Of a stretch of 64,000 nt of DNA, positions 17,588 through 31,322 are shown one piece after another. Below the pieces are notes generated by a model. That model worked only from the letters and a program-made list of their open reading frames with translations. It searched no databases and was not told the origin of the DNA. How positions within the stretch are numbered: the first letter of the stretch is position 1; every line of letters begins with the position of its first letter. Source of the DNA: Streptomyces aurantiogriseus (GTDB taxonomy: Bacteria > Actinomycetota > Actinomycetes > Streptomycetales > Streptomycetaceae); the NCBI RefSeq assembly GCF_014649375.1, contig NZ_BMSX01000003.1:1-64000 (forward strand), read 5' to 3'. The position numbers and the translations under genes are program-made.

Positions 17588-20500
17588 TTGGCCGCCTCGC
17601 GCAACGCCTCGACCGCGAATACGAACAACGGCGCCAGCACCGCCCCGCTGCGCATCTCCTTTGCAAAGATCAAGGAGCCTCTTGAGGTTCCGAACCTGCT
17701 CGCGCTGCAGACCGAGAGCTTCGACTGGCTGCTCGGCAACACCGCCTGGCAGAGTCGGGTCGAGGAGGCTCTGGAGAACGGTCAGGACGTCCCCACCAAG
17801 TCCGGCCTCGAGGAGATCTTCGAGGAGATCTCCCCGATCGAGGACTTCTCCGGGTCGATGTCGCTGACGTTCCGGGACCACCGCTTCGAGCCGCCGAAGA
17901 ACTCGATCGACGAGTGCAAGGAGCGCGACTTCACGTACGCGGCTCCGCTCTTCGTCACGGCCGAGTTCACCAACAACGAGACCGGTGAGATCAAGTCCCA
18001 GACGGTCTTCATGGGCGACTTCCCGCTCATGACGAACAAGGGCACCTTCGTCATCAACGGCACCGAGCGTGTCGTGGTGTCGCAGCTGGTCCGTTCGCCC
18101 GGTGTCTACTTCGACTCCACCATCGACAAGACGTCCGACAAGGACATTTTCTCCGCCAAGATCATCCCGTCCCGGGGTGCCTGGCTGGAGATGGAGATCG
18201 ACAAGCGCGACATGGTCGGCGTCCGTATCGACCGTAAGCGCAAGCAGTCGGTCACCGTGCTGCTCAAGGCGCTCGGCTGGACGACCGAGCAGATCCTCGA
18301 GGAGTTCGGCGAGTACGAGTCCATGCGCGCCACCCTGGAGAAGGACCACACCCAGGGCCAGGACGACGCGCTGCTCGACATCTACCGCAAGCTGCGTCCG
18401 GGCGAGCCCCCCACGCGTGAGGCCGCGCAGACGCTTCTGGAGAACCTGTACTTCAACCCGAAGCGTTACGACCTCGCGAAGGTCGGCCGCTACAAGGTCA
18501 ACAAGAAGCTGGGTGCGGACGCTCCGCTGGACGCGGGCATCCTGACCGTCGAGGACGTCATCTCGACGATCAAGTACCTGGTGAAGCTGCACGCCGGCGA
18601 GACCGAGACGGTCGGCGACAGCGGTCAGTCGATCGTCGTCGAGACCGACGACATCGACCACTTCGGCAACCGTCGTCTGCGCAGCGTCGGCGAGCTCATC
18701 CAGAACCAGGTCCGCACCGGTCTGGCTCGTATGGAGCGCGTCGTCCGTGAGCGCATGACGACTCAGGACGTCGAGGCGATCACGCCGCAGACGCTGATCA
18801 ACATCCGGCCGGTCGTCGCCTCCATCAAGGAGTTCTTCGGCACCAGCCAGCTGTCGCAGTTCATGGACCAGAACAACCCGCTGTCGGGTCTCACCCACAA
18901 GCGCCGTCTGTCGGCTCTTGGCCCGGGTGGTCTCTCCCGTGAGCGGGCCGGCTTCGAGGTCCGTGACGTGCACCCGTCGCACTACGGCCGTATGTGCCCG
19001 ATCGAGACCCCTGAAGGCCCGAACATCGGTCTGATCGGCTCGCTCGCCTCCTACGGTCGGGTCAACGCGTTCGGTTTCGTCGAGACCCCGTACCGCAAGG
19101 TCGTCGAGGGCCAGGTCACCGACGAGGTGGACTACCTGACCGCCGACGAGGAGGACCGCTTCGTCATCGCGCAGGCCAACGCCACGCTCACCGACGACCT
19201 GCGCTTCGCCGAGAACCGCGTCCTGGTCCGCCGTCGTGGCGGCGAGGTCGACTACGTCGCCGGTGACGACGTGGACTACATGGACGTCTCGCCGCGCCAG
19301 ATGGTGTCGGTCGCGACCGCCATGATTCCGTTCCTCGAGCACGACGACGCCAACCGTGCCCTCATGGGCGCGAACATGATGCGTCAGGCCGTGCCGCTCA
19401 TCAAGAGCGAGTCCCCGCTCGTCGGCACCGGCATGGAGTACCGCTCCGCCGTCGACGCCGGAGACGTGGTCAAGGCCGAGAAGGCCGGTGTGGTCCAGGA
19501 GGTCTCCGCGGACTACATCACCACGGCCAACGACGACGGCACGTACATCACCTACCGTCTGGCCAAGTTCGCCCGGTCCAACCAGGGCACCTCGGTCAAC
19601 CAGAAGGTCATCGTCAACGAGGGCGACCGCGTCATCGAGGGCCAGGTCCTCGCCGACGGTCCGGCCACCCAGAACGGCGAGATGGCGCTGGGCAAGAACC
19701 TGCTCGTGGCGTTCATGCCGTGGGAGGGTCACAACTACGAGGACGCGATCATCCTGTCGCAGCGCCTCGTGCAGGACGACGTCCTCTCCTCGATCCACAT
19801 CGAGGAGCACGAGGTCGACGCCCGTGACACCAAGCTCGGCCCCGAGGAGATCACCCGGGACATCCCGAACGTCTCCGAGGAGGTCCTCGCCGACCTCGAC
19901 GAGCGCGGCATCATCCGCATCGGTGCCGAGGTCATCGCCGGTGACATCCTCGTCGGCAAGGTCACCCCGAAGGGTGAGACCGAGCTGACGCCGGAGGAGC
20001 GCCTGCTGCGCGCGATCTTCGGTGAGAAGGCCCGTGAGGTCCGTGACACCTCGCTGAAGGTGCCGCACGGCGAGACCGGCAAGGTCATCGGTGTGCGCGT
20101 CTTCGACCGCGAGGAGGGCGACGAACTGCCGCCCGGCGTGAACCAGCTGGTCCGCGTCTACGTCGCGCAGAAGCGCAAGATCACCGACGGTGACAAGCTC
20201 GCCGGCCGTCACGGCAACAAGGGTGTCATCTCCAAGATCCTGCCCATCGAGGACATGCCGTTCCTCGAGGACGGGACCCCGGTCGACATCATCCTCAACC
20301 CGCTCGGTGTGCCGTCCCGAATGAACCCGGGACAGGTCCTGGAGATCCACCTCGGCTGGCTCGCCAGCCGCGGCTGGGACGTCTCCGGTCTCGCCGACGA
20401 GTGGGCCCAGCGCCTGCAGGTCATCGGAGCCGACCAGGTCGCCCCGGGCACCAACGTCGCCACCCCGGTGTTCGACGGTGCGCGTGAGGACGAGCTGGCG

Positions 20501-21073
20501 GGTCTGCTGCAGCACACCATCCCGAACCGCGACGGCGAGCGCATGGTGCTCCCGTCCGGCAAGGCGCGGCTGTTCGACGGCCGTAGCGGTGAGCCGTTCC
20601 CGGACCCGATCTCGGTCGGCTACATGTACATCCTGAAGCTGCACCACCTGGTCGACGACAAGCTGCACGCCCGCTCGACCGGTCCGTACTCGATGATCAC
20701 CCAGCAGCCGCTGGGTGGTAAGGCCCAGTTCGGTGGCCAGCGGTTCGGTGAGATGGAGGTGTGGGCCCTCGAGGCCTACGGCGCCGCGTACGCCCTCCAG
20801 GAGCTGCTGACCATCAAGTCCGACGACGTCACCGGCCGCGTGAAGGTCTACGAGGCCATCGTCAAGGGCGAGAACATCCCCGAACCCGGCATCCCCGAGT
20901 CCTTCAAGGTGCTCATCAAGGAGATGCAGTCCCTTTGCCTGAACGTGGAGGTGCTGTCCAGCGACGGTATGTCCATCGAGATGCGTGACACCGACGAGGA
21001 CGTCTTCCGCGCTGCGGAGGAGCTCGGCATCGACCTGTCCCGGCGCGAGCCGAGCAGCGTCGAAGAGGTCTGA
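17588..21073 (+). CDS. rpoB: RNA polymerase beta subunit
   Basis: The protein has 1161 residues from TTG 17588, preceded by GGAAGGA; this start gives the usual Streptomyces length and N-terminus ([14 protein letters not shown]). The rifampicin pocket reads [20 protein letters not shown] followed by [10 protein letters not shown], the sensitive wild type. [19 protein letters not shown] is the late catalytic-centre motif. It is followed by rpoC after 97 bases. It forms the catalytic core with beta prime. Confidence 0.97.
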   Translation: MAASRNASTANTNNGASTAPLRISFAKIKEPLEVPNLLALQTESFDWLLGNTAWQSRVEEALENGQDVPTKSGLEEIFEEISPIEDFSGSMSLTFRDHRFEPPKNSIDECKERDFTYAAPLFVTAEFTNNETGEIKSQTVFMGDFPLMTNKGTFVINGTERVVVSQLVRSPGVYFDSTIDKTSDKDIFSAKIIPSRGAWLEMEIDKRDMVGVRIDRKRKQSVTVLLKALGWTTEQILEEFGEYESMRATLEKDHTQGQDDALLDIYRKLRPGEPPTREAAQTLLENLYFNPKRYDLAKVGRYKVNKKLGADAPLDAGILTVEDVISTIKYLVKLHAGETETVGDSGQSIVVETDDIDHFGNRRLRSVGELIQNQVRTGLARMERVVRERMTTQDVEAITPQTLINIRPVVASIKEFFGTSQLSQFMDQNNPLSGLTHKRRLSALGPGGLSRERAGFEVRDVHPSHYGRMCPIETPEGPNIGLIGSLASYGRVNAFGFVETPYRKVVEGQVTDEVDYLTADEEDRFVIAQANATLTDDLRFAENRVLVRRRGGEVDYVAGDDVDYMDVSPRQMVSVATAMIPFLEHDDANRALMGANMMRQAVPLIKSESPLVGTGMEYRSAVDAGDVVKAEKAGVVQEVSADYITTANDDGTYITYRLAKFARSNQGTSVNQKVIVNEGDRVIEGQVLADGPATQNGEMALGKNLLVAFMPWEGHNYEDAIILSQRLVQDDVLSSIHIEEHEVDARDTKLGPEEITRDIPNVSEEVLADLDERGIIRIGAEVIAGDILVGKVTPKGETELTPEERLLRAIFGEKAREVRDTSLKVPHGETGKVIGVRVFDREEGDELPPGVNQLVRVYVAQKRKITDGDKLAGRHGNKGVISKILPIEDMPFLEDGTPVDIILNPLGVPSRMNPGQVLEIHLGWLASRGWDVSGLADEWAQRLQVIGADQVAPGTNVATPVFDGAREDELAGLLQHTIPNRDGERMVLPSGKARLFDGRSGEPFPDPISVGYMYILKLHHLVDDKLHARSTGPYSMITQQPLGGKAQFGGQRFGEMEVWALEAYGAAYALQELLTIKSDDVTGRVKVYEAIVKGENIPEPGIPESFKVLIKEMQSLCLNVEVLSSDGMSIEMRDTDEDVFRAAEELGIDLSRREPSSVEEV

Positions 21074-21170
21074 CGGGAGTTCGGCGGACCTTGAACCATC
21101 AGGGTCCGCCGGCCCCGGGACCCCCGTTTCAGACCCCAAGACTTACAACCCTGAGAGGGATTGACGCATA

Positions 21171-25067
<3,897 letters not shown>

Positions 25068-25084
25068 GGCGTACGTCTGAGGAC

Positions 25085-25120
25085 CGAAGGGCGGTCACCC
25101 ACACGGGTGACCGCCCTTCG
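25085..25120. terminator. Hairpin terminator between rpoC and tail cluster
   Basis: CGAAGGGCGGTCACCC and GGGTGACCGCCCTTCG form a perfect 16-bp stem with an ACAC loop. It can stop rpoBC transcripts and the opposing transcript of the tail cluster. Confidence 0.85.
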
Positions 25121-25127
25121 GCGTTGT

Positions 25128-25394
25128 TCAGCGGCCCGTCAGCTCCCAGACGGTGACGGCCACCGTCGCCACCGCGGCCAGGGCGCCGATGCTGGCGATC
25201 GGCCAGCGGGAGCGTTCCAGGGCGTCCAGGCGCTGTTCGTGGTCGGCGAGCTGCTTGTCGGTCTGGTCGCTGCGCTGGACCAGCAGGGCGAGCTGGCCGT
25301 CGGCGCGGGCGAAGCCGGCCTCGACGGTGCCGCGCAGCCGTTCCAGCTCGACGGCCACGGCGGTCGGGTCGGACAGTGCGGAGGGTTCGTTCAT
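25128..25394 (-). CDS. Small membrane protein with coiled coil, holin-region
   Basis: The protein has 88 residues. The N-terminal 60 residues form a probable coiled coil (VELERLRGTVEAGFARADGQ onwards), and the C-terminus has one membrane segment (WPIASIGALAAVATVAVTVW). It overlaps the upstream 78-residue gene by ATGA and lies downstream of the amidase. In this position such proteins serve as holin accessory or spanin-like factors; that role is inferred. It is the last gene of the leftward tail cluster. Confidence 0.65.
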   Translation of the reverse strand: MNEPSALSDPTAVAVELERLRGTVEAGFARADGQLALLVQRSDQTDKQLADHEQRLDALERSRWPIASIGALAAVATVAVTVWELTGR

Positions 25395-25627
25395 GCGTCG
25401 TCCTCCTCGGTGGACGGCGCACCCGTCCGCAGCCACCCGGGCAGCAGGGCCTGTACGGCGGGCAGGGCCATGGCCCGGGTGACGCCCGCGGCCGCGGCCA
25501 GGGCGCCGGCCACCCATGGAAGCGTCTCGGGGATGCCGGCGGCGTCGACGACCGCCGGCAGCAGGACGCACAGGCCGACAGCGGTCTGGAGGACGGTACG
25601 GAGGGTTCGCTTGGCGGCCTCTGACAC
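25391..25627 (-). CDS. Small membrane protein, holin-like
   Basis: The protein has 78 residues with two hydrophobic segments (LQTAVGLCVLLPAVVDAAGI and LPWVAGALAAAAGVTRAMAL) and a charged C-terminus. Two membrane spans, small size and position next to a peptidoglycan amidase gene fit the actinophage holin type, but sequence alone does not prove it. Confidence 0.6.
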   Translation of the reverse strand: MSEAAKRTLRTVLQTAVGLCVLLPAVVDAAGIPETLPWVAGALAAAAGVTRAMALPAVQALLPGWLRTGAPSTEEDDA

Positions 25628-25652
25628 GGGGAGCCTCGTTTCTCGGGAGTTC

Positions 25653-26534
25653 TCAGGAGCTGTACGGGACCCTCAGGGCCGCCCAGGACTTGGCGCCCGG
25701 CCAGCCGTCGGCGGCGGCGCCGGTGTAGCCGAGCTTGCGCTGCCACCTCGCGTACGACTTCCGGTCGGCCTCGGTCCACTGCGGGCCGGGGCCGTCCTCG
25801 TACGCGGAGCAGCCGACGGCGACCAGGCGCTTGCCCATCGCGGTGACGATCGCCGAGCGGGGCGTCTTCCTGAACCACTCGGCGCCCGGGAAGGGCTGGT
25901 ACGCCGGCTTCGTGGCTCCGGAGCCGGTGTCGGTCGGCGTCTTGTCCAGCCGGGCTGCGATCCGGGCGCGCAGGTCGGCCATGGCGAAGCCGCGGGGGTC
26001 GATCTTGGCGCTGGTCCACTCCTTGTGGCCGATCACCGAGCGGGCGCTCCAGCCGTGCGCCCGGCACAGGGCGGCCGAGGCGCGCACGATGGCCTCCAGC
26101 TGGGCCTCGGGCCACGGGTCCTTGCCGTCGCCGAGGTTGACGCACTCGAAGCCGTAGAAGTGGGCGTTGCCGTCCTTGGTGCGCTGGTTCGGGGCGGGCA
26201 GGGTGGCGTGTTCGGCGGCGACCGCGGCGAGGACGTCGGGGTCGCCGGTGCCGGCGTGGTTGGCGCGGCCGTTGCCGACGAGGTGGACCGTGCCGTCCTT
26301 GGCGATCACGCCGTGGCAGAGCGGACCGGGCAGGGCGGAGTGGCCGTTGAAGCACAGGCGCACGGTGGCGCTGGTGCCGGTGGTGACGGTGTGGTGGATG
26401 ACGACGCCGTTGACGGGGCCCCAACTTCCCTTGTGGTTGCGGTTGTTGGTGCGCCAGCCGGGGTGCTCGACGACGGCGACGCCCTCGGCCCGCAGCGCGG
26501 ACACGAGGGCGGTGGCGGAGAGGGGGTTGGCCAT
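25653..26534 (-). CDS. N-acetylmuramoyl-L-alanine amidase (endolysin-like)
   Basis: The protein has 293 residues. The N-terminal amidase_2 domain shows the zinc-binding and catalytic features: VVIHHTVTTG, YGFECVNLGD (the usual Glu after a Gly-x-E-like turn) and SVIGHKEWTSAKIDP, whose His is the second metal ligand. The C-terminal 90 residues (WFRKTPRSAIVTAMGKRLVA through WQRKLGY...WPGAKSWAAL) resemble a peptidoglycan-binding domain. It cleaves the bond between muramic acid and the stem peptide. No signal peptide is seen, as in endolysins. The start is ATG 26534. It lies downstream of the tail genes beside the holin-like genes. Confidence 0.85.
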   Translation of the reverse strand: MANPLSATALVSALRAEGVAVVEHPGWRTNNRNHKGSWGPVNGVVIHHTVTTGTSATVRLCFNGHSALPGPLCHGVIAKDGTVHLVGNGRANHAGTGDPDVLAAVAAEHATLPAPNQRTKDGNAHFYGFECVNLGDGKDPWPEAQLEAIVRASAALCRAHGWSARSVIGHKEWTSAKIDPRGFAMADLRARIAARLDKTPTDTGSGATKPAYQPFPGAEWFRKTPRSAIVTAMGKRLVAVGCSAYEDGPGPQWTEADRKSYARWQRKLGYTGAAADGWPGAKSWAALRVPYSS

Positions 26535-26635
26535 GGGCGGTGCCTCCCTGGGTGGGTTCCGGGCATGAGAAAACCCCGGCCGGCGAGGCGGCTCGGGGTG
26601 CGTGGGCTGCGGTGGGGTGGGGGAGAGGGCGTGCG

Positions 26636-27118
26636 TCAGACGCCGCTGTCGGTGTCGGTGTCGGTGTCGGTTTCCGTGCCGGTGCCGGTGCCGGTGCCGG
26701 TGTCGGTTCCGGTTTCCGGGTCGGAGCCGCCGCCGGTGTCCGGGGCGCCGTCGCCCTCGTCGGTCGCCCACGCGGCGCACAGCGCGACGTATGCCGCCCG
26801 GTTGGCCTCGAAGTCGGCCAGGGCGGCGGCGACCGCCCGCTGGACGGCCGTTCGGTCGGGGACGACCGGGGCCGTTCCGACGGGCATGACCGTGACGCGG
26901 CCGGTGCCACGCAGGACGGCCCCGTTGTCGCCGGTCTCGGTGAACTGGGCGGTGATGTTGACGGGTGAGTAGGTGCCGGTGATCGAGTCGGGCTCGATGA
27001 CGCTGCTGAGGCTGGTGTCGGAGACGTTGACGTGGAGGGAGTGGCCCGCCTCGGTGAGGGTGGCGCGGCCGGCGTAGTCGATCGCGATGCCCCAGGGCTG
27101 GCTGGTGTCGATGTCCAT
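26636..27118 (-). CDS. Hypothetical tail-cluster protein with Asp/Thr-Gly tail
   Basis: The protein has 160 residues and is unrecognised. Residues 1-85 look like beta strands (DTSQPWGIAIDYAGRATLTE, GTYSPVNITAQF), followed by a short helix and a C-terminal 35-residue low-complexity tail of TDTGTG/TETDTDTD repeats. That tail is encoded by a 6-bp tandem repeat (about 26646-26712). There is no signal peptide. It is between the amidase and a tail protein, so it is probably a baseplate or fibre accessory. Confidence 0.65.
   Translation of the reverse strand: MDIDTSQPWGIAIDYAGRATLTEAGHSLHVNVSDTSLSSVIEPDSITGTYSPVNITAQFTETGDNGAVLRGTGRVTVMPVGTAPVVPDRTAVQRAVAAALADFEANRAAYVALCAAWATDEGDGAPDTGGGSDPETGTDTGTGTGTGTETDTDTDTDSGV
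26646..26712. repeat. 6-bp tandem repeat coding TD/TG tail
   Basis: About eleven imperfect copies of GGTGTC or GGTGCC in the plus strand encode the acidic Thr tail of the 160-residue protein. Copy number can change without a frameshift. Confidence 0.7.
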
Positions 27119-27139
27119 GTGTGCTGCCTTCCTCGGGGG

Positions 27140-27853
27140 TCAGCTCTGGCGGCCGTGCATGAGCACGGGATTGGCGTAGACGGTGCCGGACGTGGCCTTG
27201 GCCTGGATCTCGAACTTGACCGTCGTGCCGTAGACCGAGGCGAAGTCGCTGCTGATCAGCCCGGTGTGGTCGAAGTCCGTGCCGGCGGCGACGGCCGTGC
27301 CCCACTCGGCGCCGTTGACGAGCACCTGGACGGAGCCGGCCCCGCCGGAGCTGACCTTGGTGCTGACGATGAGCCGCATCTTCGGCTGCCACACGACGTT
27401 GTAGGACATCGCGACGGTCGTCCAGGCGGTCGCCGTGGTCTGCGGCCAGCGGGCGGTCGAGCTGTCCTGCGGCGGCAGCATGGTCATCCACGGCCGGGCG
27501 AGGCCACCGGTGTTGACGTCGTCCGCGAAGATCTCCCGGCCGCCGTTGTCGAAGATCCGCAGCGGCTGGAGCGACGTGCTGGAGCCGTCGCCGTTGTGCA
27601 GGCTCATCGCGAGGGAACCGGTCTGGCGGCGGATGGCCAGGCCGTACTCGTCGCCGCTCCACGCGCCGACCGTGAACACGGCCGGACCGCCGTCCGGCGG
27701 CCGTACGGCGAGGTAGCCGCCGTCGGTGATCTCCACACCGCCGCCGGAGATCTTGTTGAGCGCCGGCCGGCTGTTGACGGCGGTGGACAGCTGCTGGATC
27801 CGGCGTTCCATCTGGGTCAGCCGGTCGATGATGTCTTCGGGGAGCTGGGGCAT
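27140..27853 (-). CDS. Tail/baseplate protein with N-terminal coiled coil
   Basis: The protein has 237 residues. A short helix (LPEDIIDRLTQMERRIQQLS) is followed by beta-rich sequence containing VEITDGGYLAVRPPDGGPAV and a C-terminal jelly-roll-like part (TTVAMSYNVVWQPKMRLIVS). The stop of the Gp37-like gene overlaps its ATG by one base (TGATG). The layout resembles siphophage minor tail or fibre proteins; no specific family is certain. Confidence 0.65.
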   Translation of the reverse strand: MPQLPEDIIDRLTQMERRIQQLSTAVNSRPALNKISGGGVEITDGGYLAVRPPDGGPAVFTVGAWSGDEYGLAIRRQTGSLAMSLHNGDGSSTSLQPLRIFDNGGREIFADDVNTGGLARPWMTMLPPQDSSTARWPQTTATAWTTVAMSYNVVWQPKMRLIVSTKVSSGGAGSVQVLVNGAEWGTAVAAGTDFDHTGLISSDFASVYGTTVKFEIQAKATSGTVYANPVLMHGRQS

Positions 27854-28986
27854 CAGGCCTCCTCCAGGTAGAGCTCGGCGGTGTCGGGCCGGCCGCGCTG
27901 GGCCGGGCTCACCTTGACGCCGATGATCCGGTAGCGGGCGTCGAGGCCCTCGGTCCACCATTCGTCGGTGATCCGGATGCGCACGGTGCGGCCGAGCAGT
28001 GCGGGCGGCACCAGGTCGTCCAGCCGGACGCTGATCTCGGGGATCACCACCGCGCCGGTGCCCGCGGCCAGTTCGGCGCCGGCCAGGGCGTTCAGGGTGG
28101 CGCCGTCGGTGATCTCGTTGTGGTCGGAGGACAGGTCGATGCGCGGGTACTTCGCGTCGTCGATCAGGGCCGTGGCGACCGCCACCGTGGACGCCAGCGG
28201 CCGGGACTCCTCGGCCTGGTTGGTGTTGGTGGAGGCGCCGCGGGCGCGGGCGGTGGTGCCGCCCCGGGTGGCGTCGCGCGGGAAGGAGTACGACAGGATC
28301 GTGCCCGGCCGGTCCATCACCAGGTCGCTCGTGCCGATCTCGATCTTCGGGCTGCCCAGCCGCAGCCGTCGCACGCGCGCGCCGGTGGCCGGGTCGCGGT
28401 AGACGGCGATGTGGTGCTCGAAGCCGTTCTCCAGGGCGGCGAGCGCGTCGATCGCCTCCAGGTAGACGGTCTCGTCGCCGTCTCGGTAGGTGACCGTCCG
28501 CTTCACGCCGGAGTGCTCGTCCCCGTACGTGACGCCGATGCCGCCGCCGGGCAGCACGGTCTGCAGGTCGGTCCACAGGCCCCGGACGATGTCCAGCTGG
28601 TACTTGTCCTTGAACTCCAGCTTGTACTGCGGGTCGTAGGCGGGGGTGGCGGCCCGGATGCGGCGGCGGCCCGCGTACGACTCGAAGGTGGCCGCCTGGA
28701 TGCCGAGGGTGATGACGCCCCGGTCGTCGCTCTGCAGGGTGGACGTCCAGATGATGCCGCCCCACCACAGGTCGTTGCCGCGCTGGAGGTAGACCGAGGT
28801 GCGGCCCTCCTCGATGCGGCGGACGCGGGCGGCCATCTCCGCGTTGGGCACGGGAATCGTGCCCGAGAGCGAGCCGGCCTTGCCGATGTAGTCGTCCACG
28901 GTGACGTCGCGCAGGGGCAGGATGTCGATGGTGCGGTCGGTGAGCAGATCGCAGAAGATCGCCCGGTAGGGGGTGGTGGTCGTCAT
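27853..28986 (-). CDS. Siphovirus Gp37-like tail protein
   Basis: The protein has 377 residues and resembles the ReqiPepy6 Gp37-like family found in actinophage tails. Recognisable parts are RAIFCDLLTDRTIDILPLRD, YLQRGNDLWWGGIIWTSTLQ and the domain around GGIGVTYGDEHSGVKRTVTY. Proteins of this family sit in the tail tip or baseplate. The start ATG 28986 overlaps the end of the preceding fibre gene by 4 bases. All genes here are tightly packed and leftward, as in a phage late operon. Confidence 0.75.
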   Translation of the reverse strand: MTTTTPYRAIFCDLLTDRTIDILPLRDVTVDDYIGKAGSLSGTIPVPNAEMAARVRRIEEGRTSVYLQRGNDLWWGGIIWTSTLQSDDRGVITLGIQAATFESYAGRRRIRAATPAYDPQYKLEFKDKYQLDIVRGLWTDLQTVLPGGGIGVTYGDEHSGVKRTVTYRDGDETVYLEAIDALAALENGFEHHIAVYRDPATGARVRRLRLGSPKIEIGTSDLVMDRPGTILSYSFPRDATRGGTTARARGASTNTNQAEESRPLASTVAVATALIDDAKYPRIDLSSDHNEITDGATLNALAGAELAAGTGAVVIPEISVRLDDLVPPALLGRTVRIRITDEWWTEGLDARYRIIGVKVSPAQRGRPDTAELYLEEA

Positions 28987-30080
28987 GACGCGGCCTCGTA
29001 GGTGGCGGTGCCTCGGATGGTGTTGCCGCTCGCCCAGGTCCAGGGGGTCAGGGCGTCGACGGAGCCGTAGTTGGCGTGGACGGCGGCGTTCGGCCGGCCC
29101 GTGGAGATCTGCATCTCGAAGGTGGTCGTGGTGCCGCAGTACATCCGCGCCACCGCACGCGTCTCGTTGGCGGCACCGAGCTCGGCGAAACCGATCTGCG
29201 GGTGGACCGCCGACGCGGCCACCGGCAGGGAGAACCGCCAGTTGTCCGACGTCGTGGCGCTGGTGCCGTAGGTGGTGGTGCTGCCGAACGTGATCGAGAA
29301 GTTGAGGTGCACGGTGGTGCCGAACTTGACGTACCGGCAGCTGAGCGTGGCGTTGCCGAACGAGGGCGTGGCGGCGCCGGTGTTGGTCGTCCACGTCGGG
29401 GTCCAGCTCTGCCAGGTGGGCAGCACCGGGTAGTCGGTCCAGGCGGTGCCGTTCCAGCGCTGGAGCTGGCCGTCGATGTCGCGGTACTGGCCCGGATAGG
29501 CGCCGCCCGCGGTGTCGCTGATGACGGGCAGGATGCCGCCGACCGCGACCGTGGCCGTACGGCGTCCGGTGAGCGCCGTGCTCCAGGGGATGCCGTTGGT
29601 GCCCGTGCTCGCGTTGGCCGGCACGCGGACCTCGTACAGCGGCAGGGACAGGCCGGGCACGTCGGGCACCACAGGGATGGCGGCGGCCGTGCCCTGGACG
29701 ATCTCGACGACCGCCTCGAAGCGGCCGGAGCCGTCGTAGGCGTCGTCGTGGACGCGCAGGACGACCAGGTCGATGCGGTCGTACTGGGCGTTGCCGTCGG
29801 CGAAGACGAGCGGCAGGTACTCCGTGAGCGCGACCGGGTACGCCCCCCGGGCGTCGGTGCTCTGCACGACGGCCCGGCCCGGGCTGATCGTGGCGCTCAT
29901 GGTGCCGGACGTACCGGTCAGGGTGAAGCCGGAGAGGCGGAACTCGCCGTTGGAGGAGCCCGGCAGGATGCCGGAGCGGGTGGCGACGGGCGAGGTCGGG
30001 GTGAGGGCGCCGAGCGAGACGAGGCGGGTGTCCTCGCGGGACTGGCCGTCGGGGGACAGCCATCCGGAGCGTACGGGCAT
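28983..30080 (-). CDS. Modular tail fibre protein 4
   Basis: The protein has 365 residues and is the last of four paralogues. The N-terminal platform starts MPVRSGWLSPDGQSREDTRL and runs to about residue 150 (GAYPVALTEYLPLVF, YDRIDLVVLRVHDDAYDGSG, IVQGTAAAIPVVP). One linker module follows: AVGGILPVISD...YPGQYRDIDGQLQRWNGTAW. The C-terminal 150 residues form a divergent beta domain beginning WTPTWTTNTGAATPSFGNAT, probably the receptor-binding head. The start is ATG 30080, after a strong GGAGCTGACC context. Conserved base plus variable tip is the pattern of receptor-binding proteins; the target is unknown. Confidence 0.75.
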   Translation of the reverse strand: MPVRSGWLSPDGQSREDTRLVSLGALTPTSPVATRSGILPGSSNGEFRLSGFTLTGTSGTMSATISPGRAVVQSTDARGAYPVALTEYLPLVFADGNAQYDRIDLVVLRVHDDAYDGSGRFEAVVEIVQGTAAAIPVVPDVPGLSLPLYEVRVPANASTGTNGIPWSTALTGRRTATVAVGGILPVISDTAGGAYPGQYRDIDGQLQRWNGTAWTDYPVLPTWQSWTPTWTTNTGAATPSFGNATLSCRYVKFGTTVHLNFSITFGSTTTYGTSATTSDNWRFSLPVAASAVHPQIGFAELGAANETRAVARMYCGTTTTFEMQISTGRPNAAVHANYGSVDALTPWTWASGNTIRGTATYEAAS

Positions 30081-30106
30081 GGTCAGCTCCTTTCGGGAGG
30101 GGTGGG

Positions 30107-31297
30107 TCAGGCGGCCGGGTCCACGCGCAGGAAGAGGGTGTCGAACCAGCAGGTCACCGTGGCGCTGCTGGAGCGGTACATGGCGGTGACCGTGTAGCTC
30201 GTGCCGGCGGTCAGCCCGGACATCCGGAACTGGGTGGAGACCGACCCGTAGACGGCGCCTCCGAAGGTGACGGCGTGCTCGTCGTCGGCGGCCAGGACCA
30301 CGGTGGAGCCCTGGGTGACCTGCGGGGCCATGAACGCGTTCGTGGTGGTGCTGTTGATGATCTGGATGCGGGCGCCCAGGCTGAGCAGCACGGCACCGGT
30401 GGTCGGGGCGGTGAAGGTGAGGGTCAGCGCGCTGACGGCGGTGTCGGTCAGGGCGGAGGTGTACGTCGTCGACGTGGTGTAGCCGGCGTCCAGGGACGAG
30501 GCGAACGACGGCGGCGTCACGGCCGGCAGCCACGCCGTGCCGTTCCAGCGCTGGAGGACGCCGGTGGAGGAGTCGCGGTACTGGCCGGTGTGGCTTCCGG
30601 TGGTGACCGCGCCGGCGGGTGCGATGCCGCCTACGCCCTTCGGGTACGGCACCCAGGCGGTTCCGTTCCAGCGCTGGAGCGTGTCGTTGATGTCCCGGTA
30701 GTGGCCGGGATAGCCGCCGGGCGCGGTGTCGTCGGAGCGGGTCGGCAGGATGCCGCCGACGGCGACGGTGGTGGGGCGCAGGTCGACGCGCGCGGTGTCC
30801 CAGTCGATGCCGTCGTTGCCGGCGCTCCTGCCCGCCGCGACGGCGACGGTGAACAACACCAGCGAGGTGTCCGGGGCCGTGGGCGCGACGGGCTGGGCCG
30901 CCGCCGTGCCCTGGACGATCTCGACGGCGGCCTCGTACCGTCCGCCGCCGTCGTGGTCGTGGTCGTGGATCCGCAGGACGACCAGGTCGATCCGGCCGTA
31001 CTGCGGGTCGCCGTCGGCGAAGGTGAGCGGGACCGGTTCGGTGACGGTGACCGGGTAGGCGCCGCGGGCGATCGACGACTGGATCACCGCCCTGCCGACG
31101 CCGACGGTGGCGGACATGGTGCCGGCCGTGCCGGCCAGCCACAGGCCGGTGACCCGGTACTGGCCGCCCTCGGAGCCGGGCAGCACACCGGAGCGTCCCT
31201 TGACGTCGGTGACCGGGGTGAGGGCGCCGACCTGGGTGACCCGGGTGTCCTGCCGGGTCTGGCCGTCGGGGGACAGCCAGGCGGAGTGTGCGTTCAT
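30107..31297 (-). CDS. Modular tail fibre protein 3
   Basis: The protein has 396 residues. It has the shared N-terminal platform (MNAHSAWLSPDGQTRQDTRV, GAYPVTVTEPVPLTFADGDP) and two linker modules, YPGHYRDINDTLQRWNGTAW and HTGQYRDSSTGVLQRWNGTA. The distinct C-terminus (SLDAGYTTSTTYTSALTDTA through VTCWFDTLFLRVDPAA) has a C1q/TNF-like run of strands and differs from the other three. It is translated leftward in the fibre array with a 26-base gap to the next copy. Confidence 0.75.
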   Translation of the reverse strand: MNAHSAWLSPDGQTRQDTRVTQVGALTPVTDVKGRSGVLPGSEGGQYRVTGLWLAGTAGTMSATVGVGRAVIQSSIARGAYPVTVTEPVPLTFADGDPQYGRIDLVVLRIHDHDHDGGGRYEAAVEIVQGTAAAQPVAPTAPDTSLVLFTVAVAAGRSAGNDGIDWDTARVDLRPTTVAVGGILPTRSDDTAPGGYPGHYRDINDTLQRWNGTAWVPYPKGVGGIAPAGAVTTGSHTGQYRDSSTGVLQRWNGTAWLPAVTPPSFASSLDAGYTTSTTYTSALTDTAVSALTLTFTAPTTGAVLLSLGARIQIINSTTTNAFMAPQVTQGSTVVLAADDEHAVTFGGAVYGSVSTQFRMSGLTAGTSYTVTAMYRSSSATVTCWFDTLFLRVDPAA

Positions 31298-31322
31298 GGC
31301 GAGTCCTTCGGGTGCGGCCGGA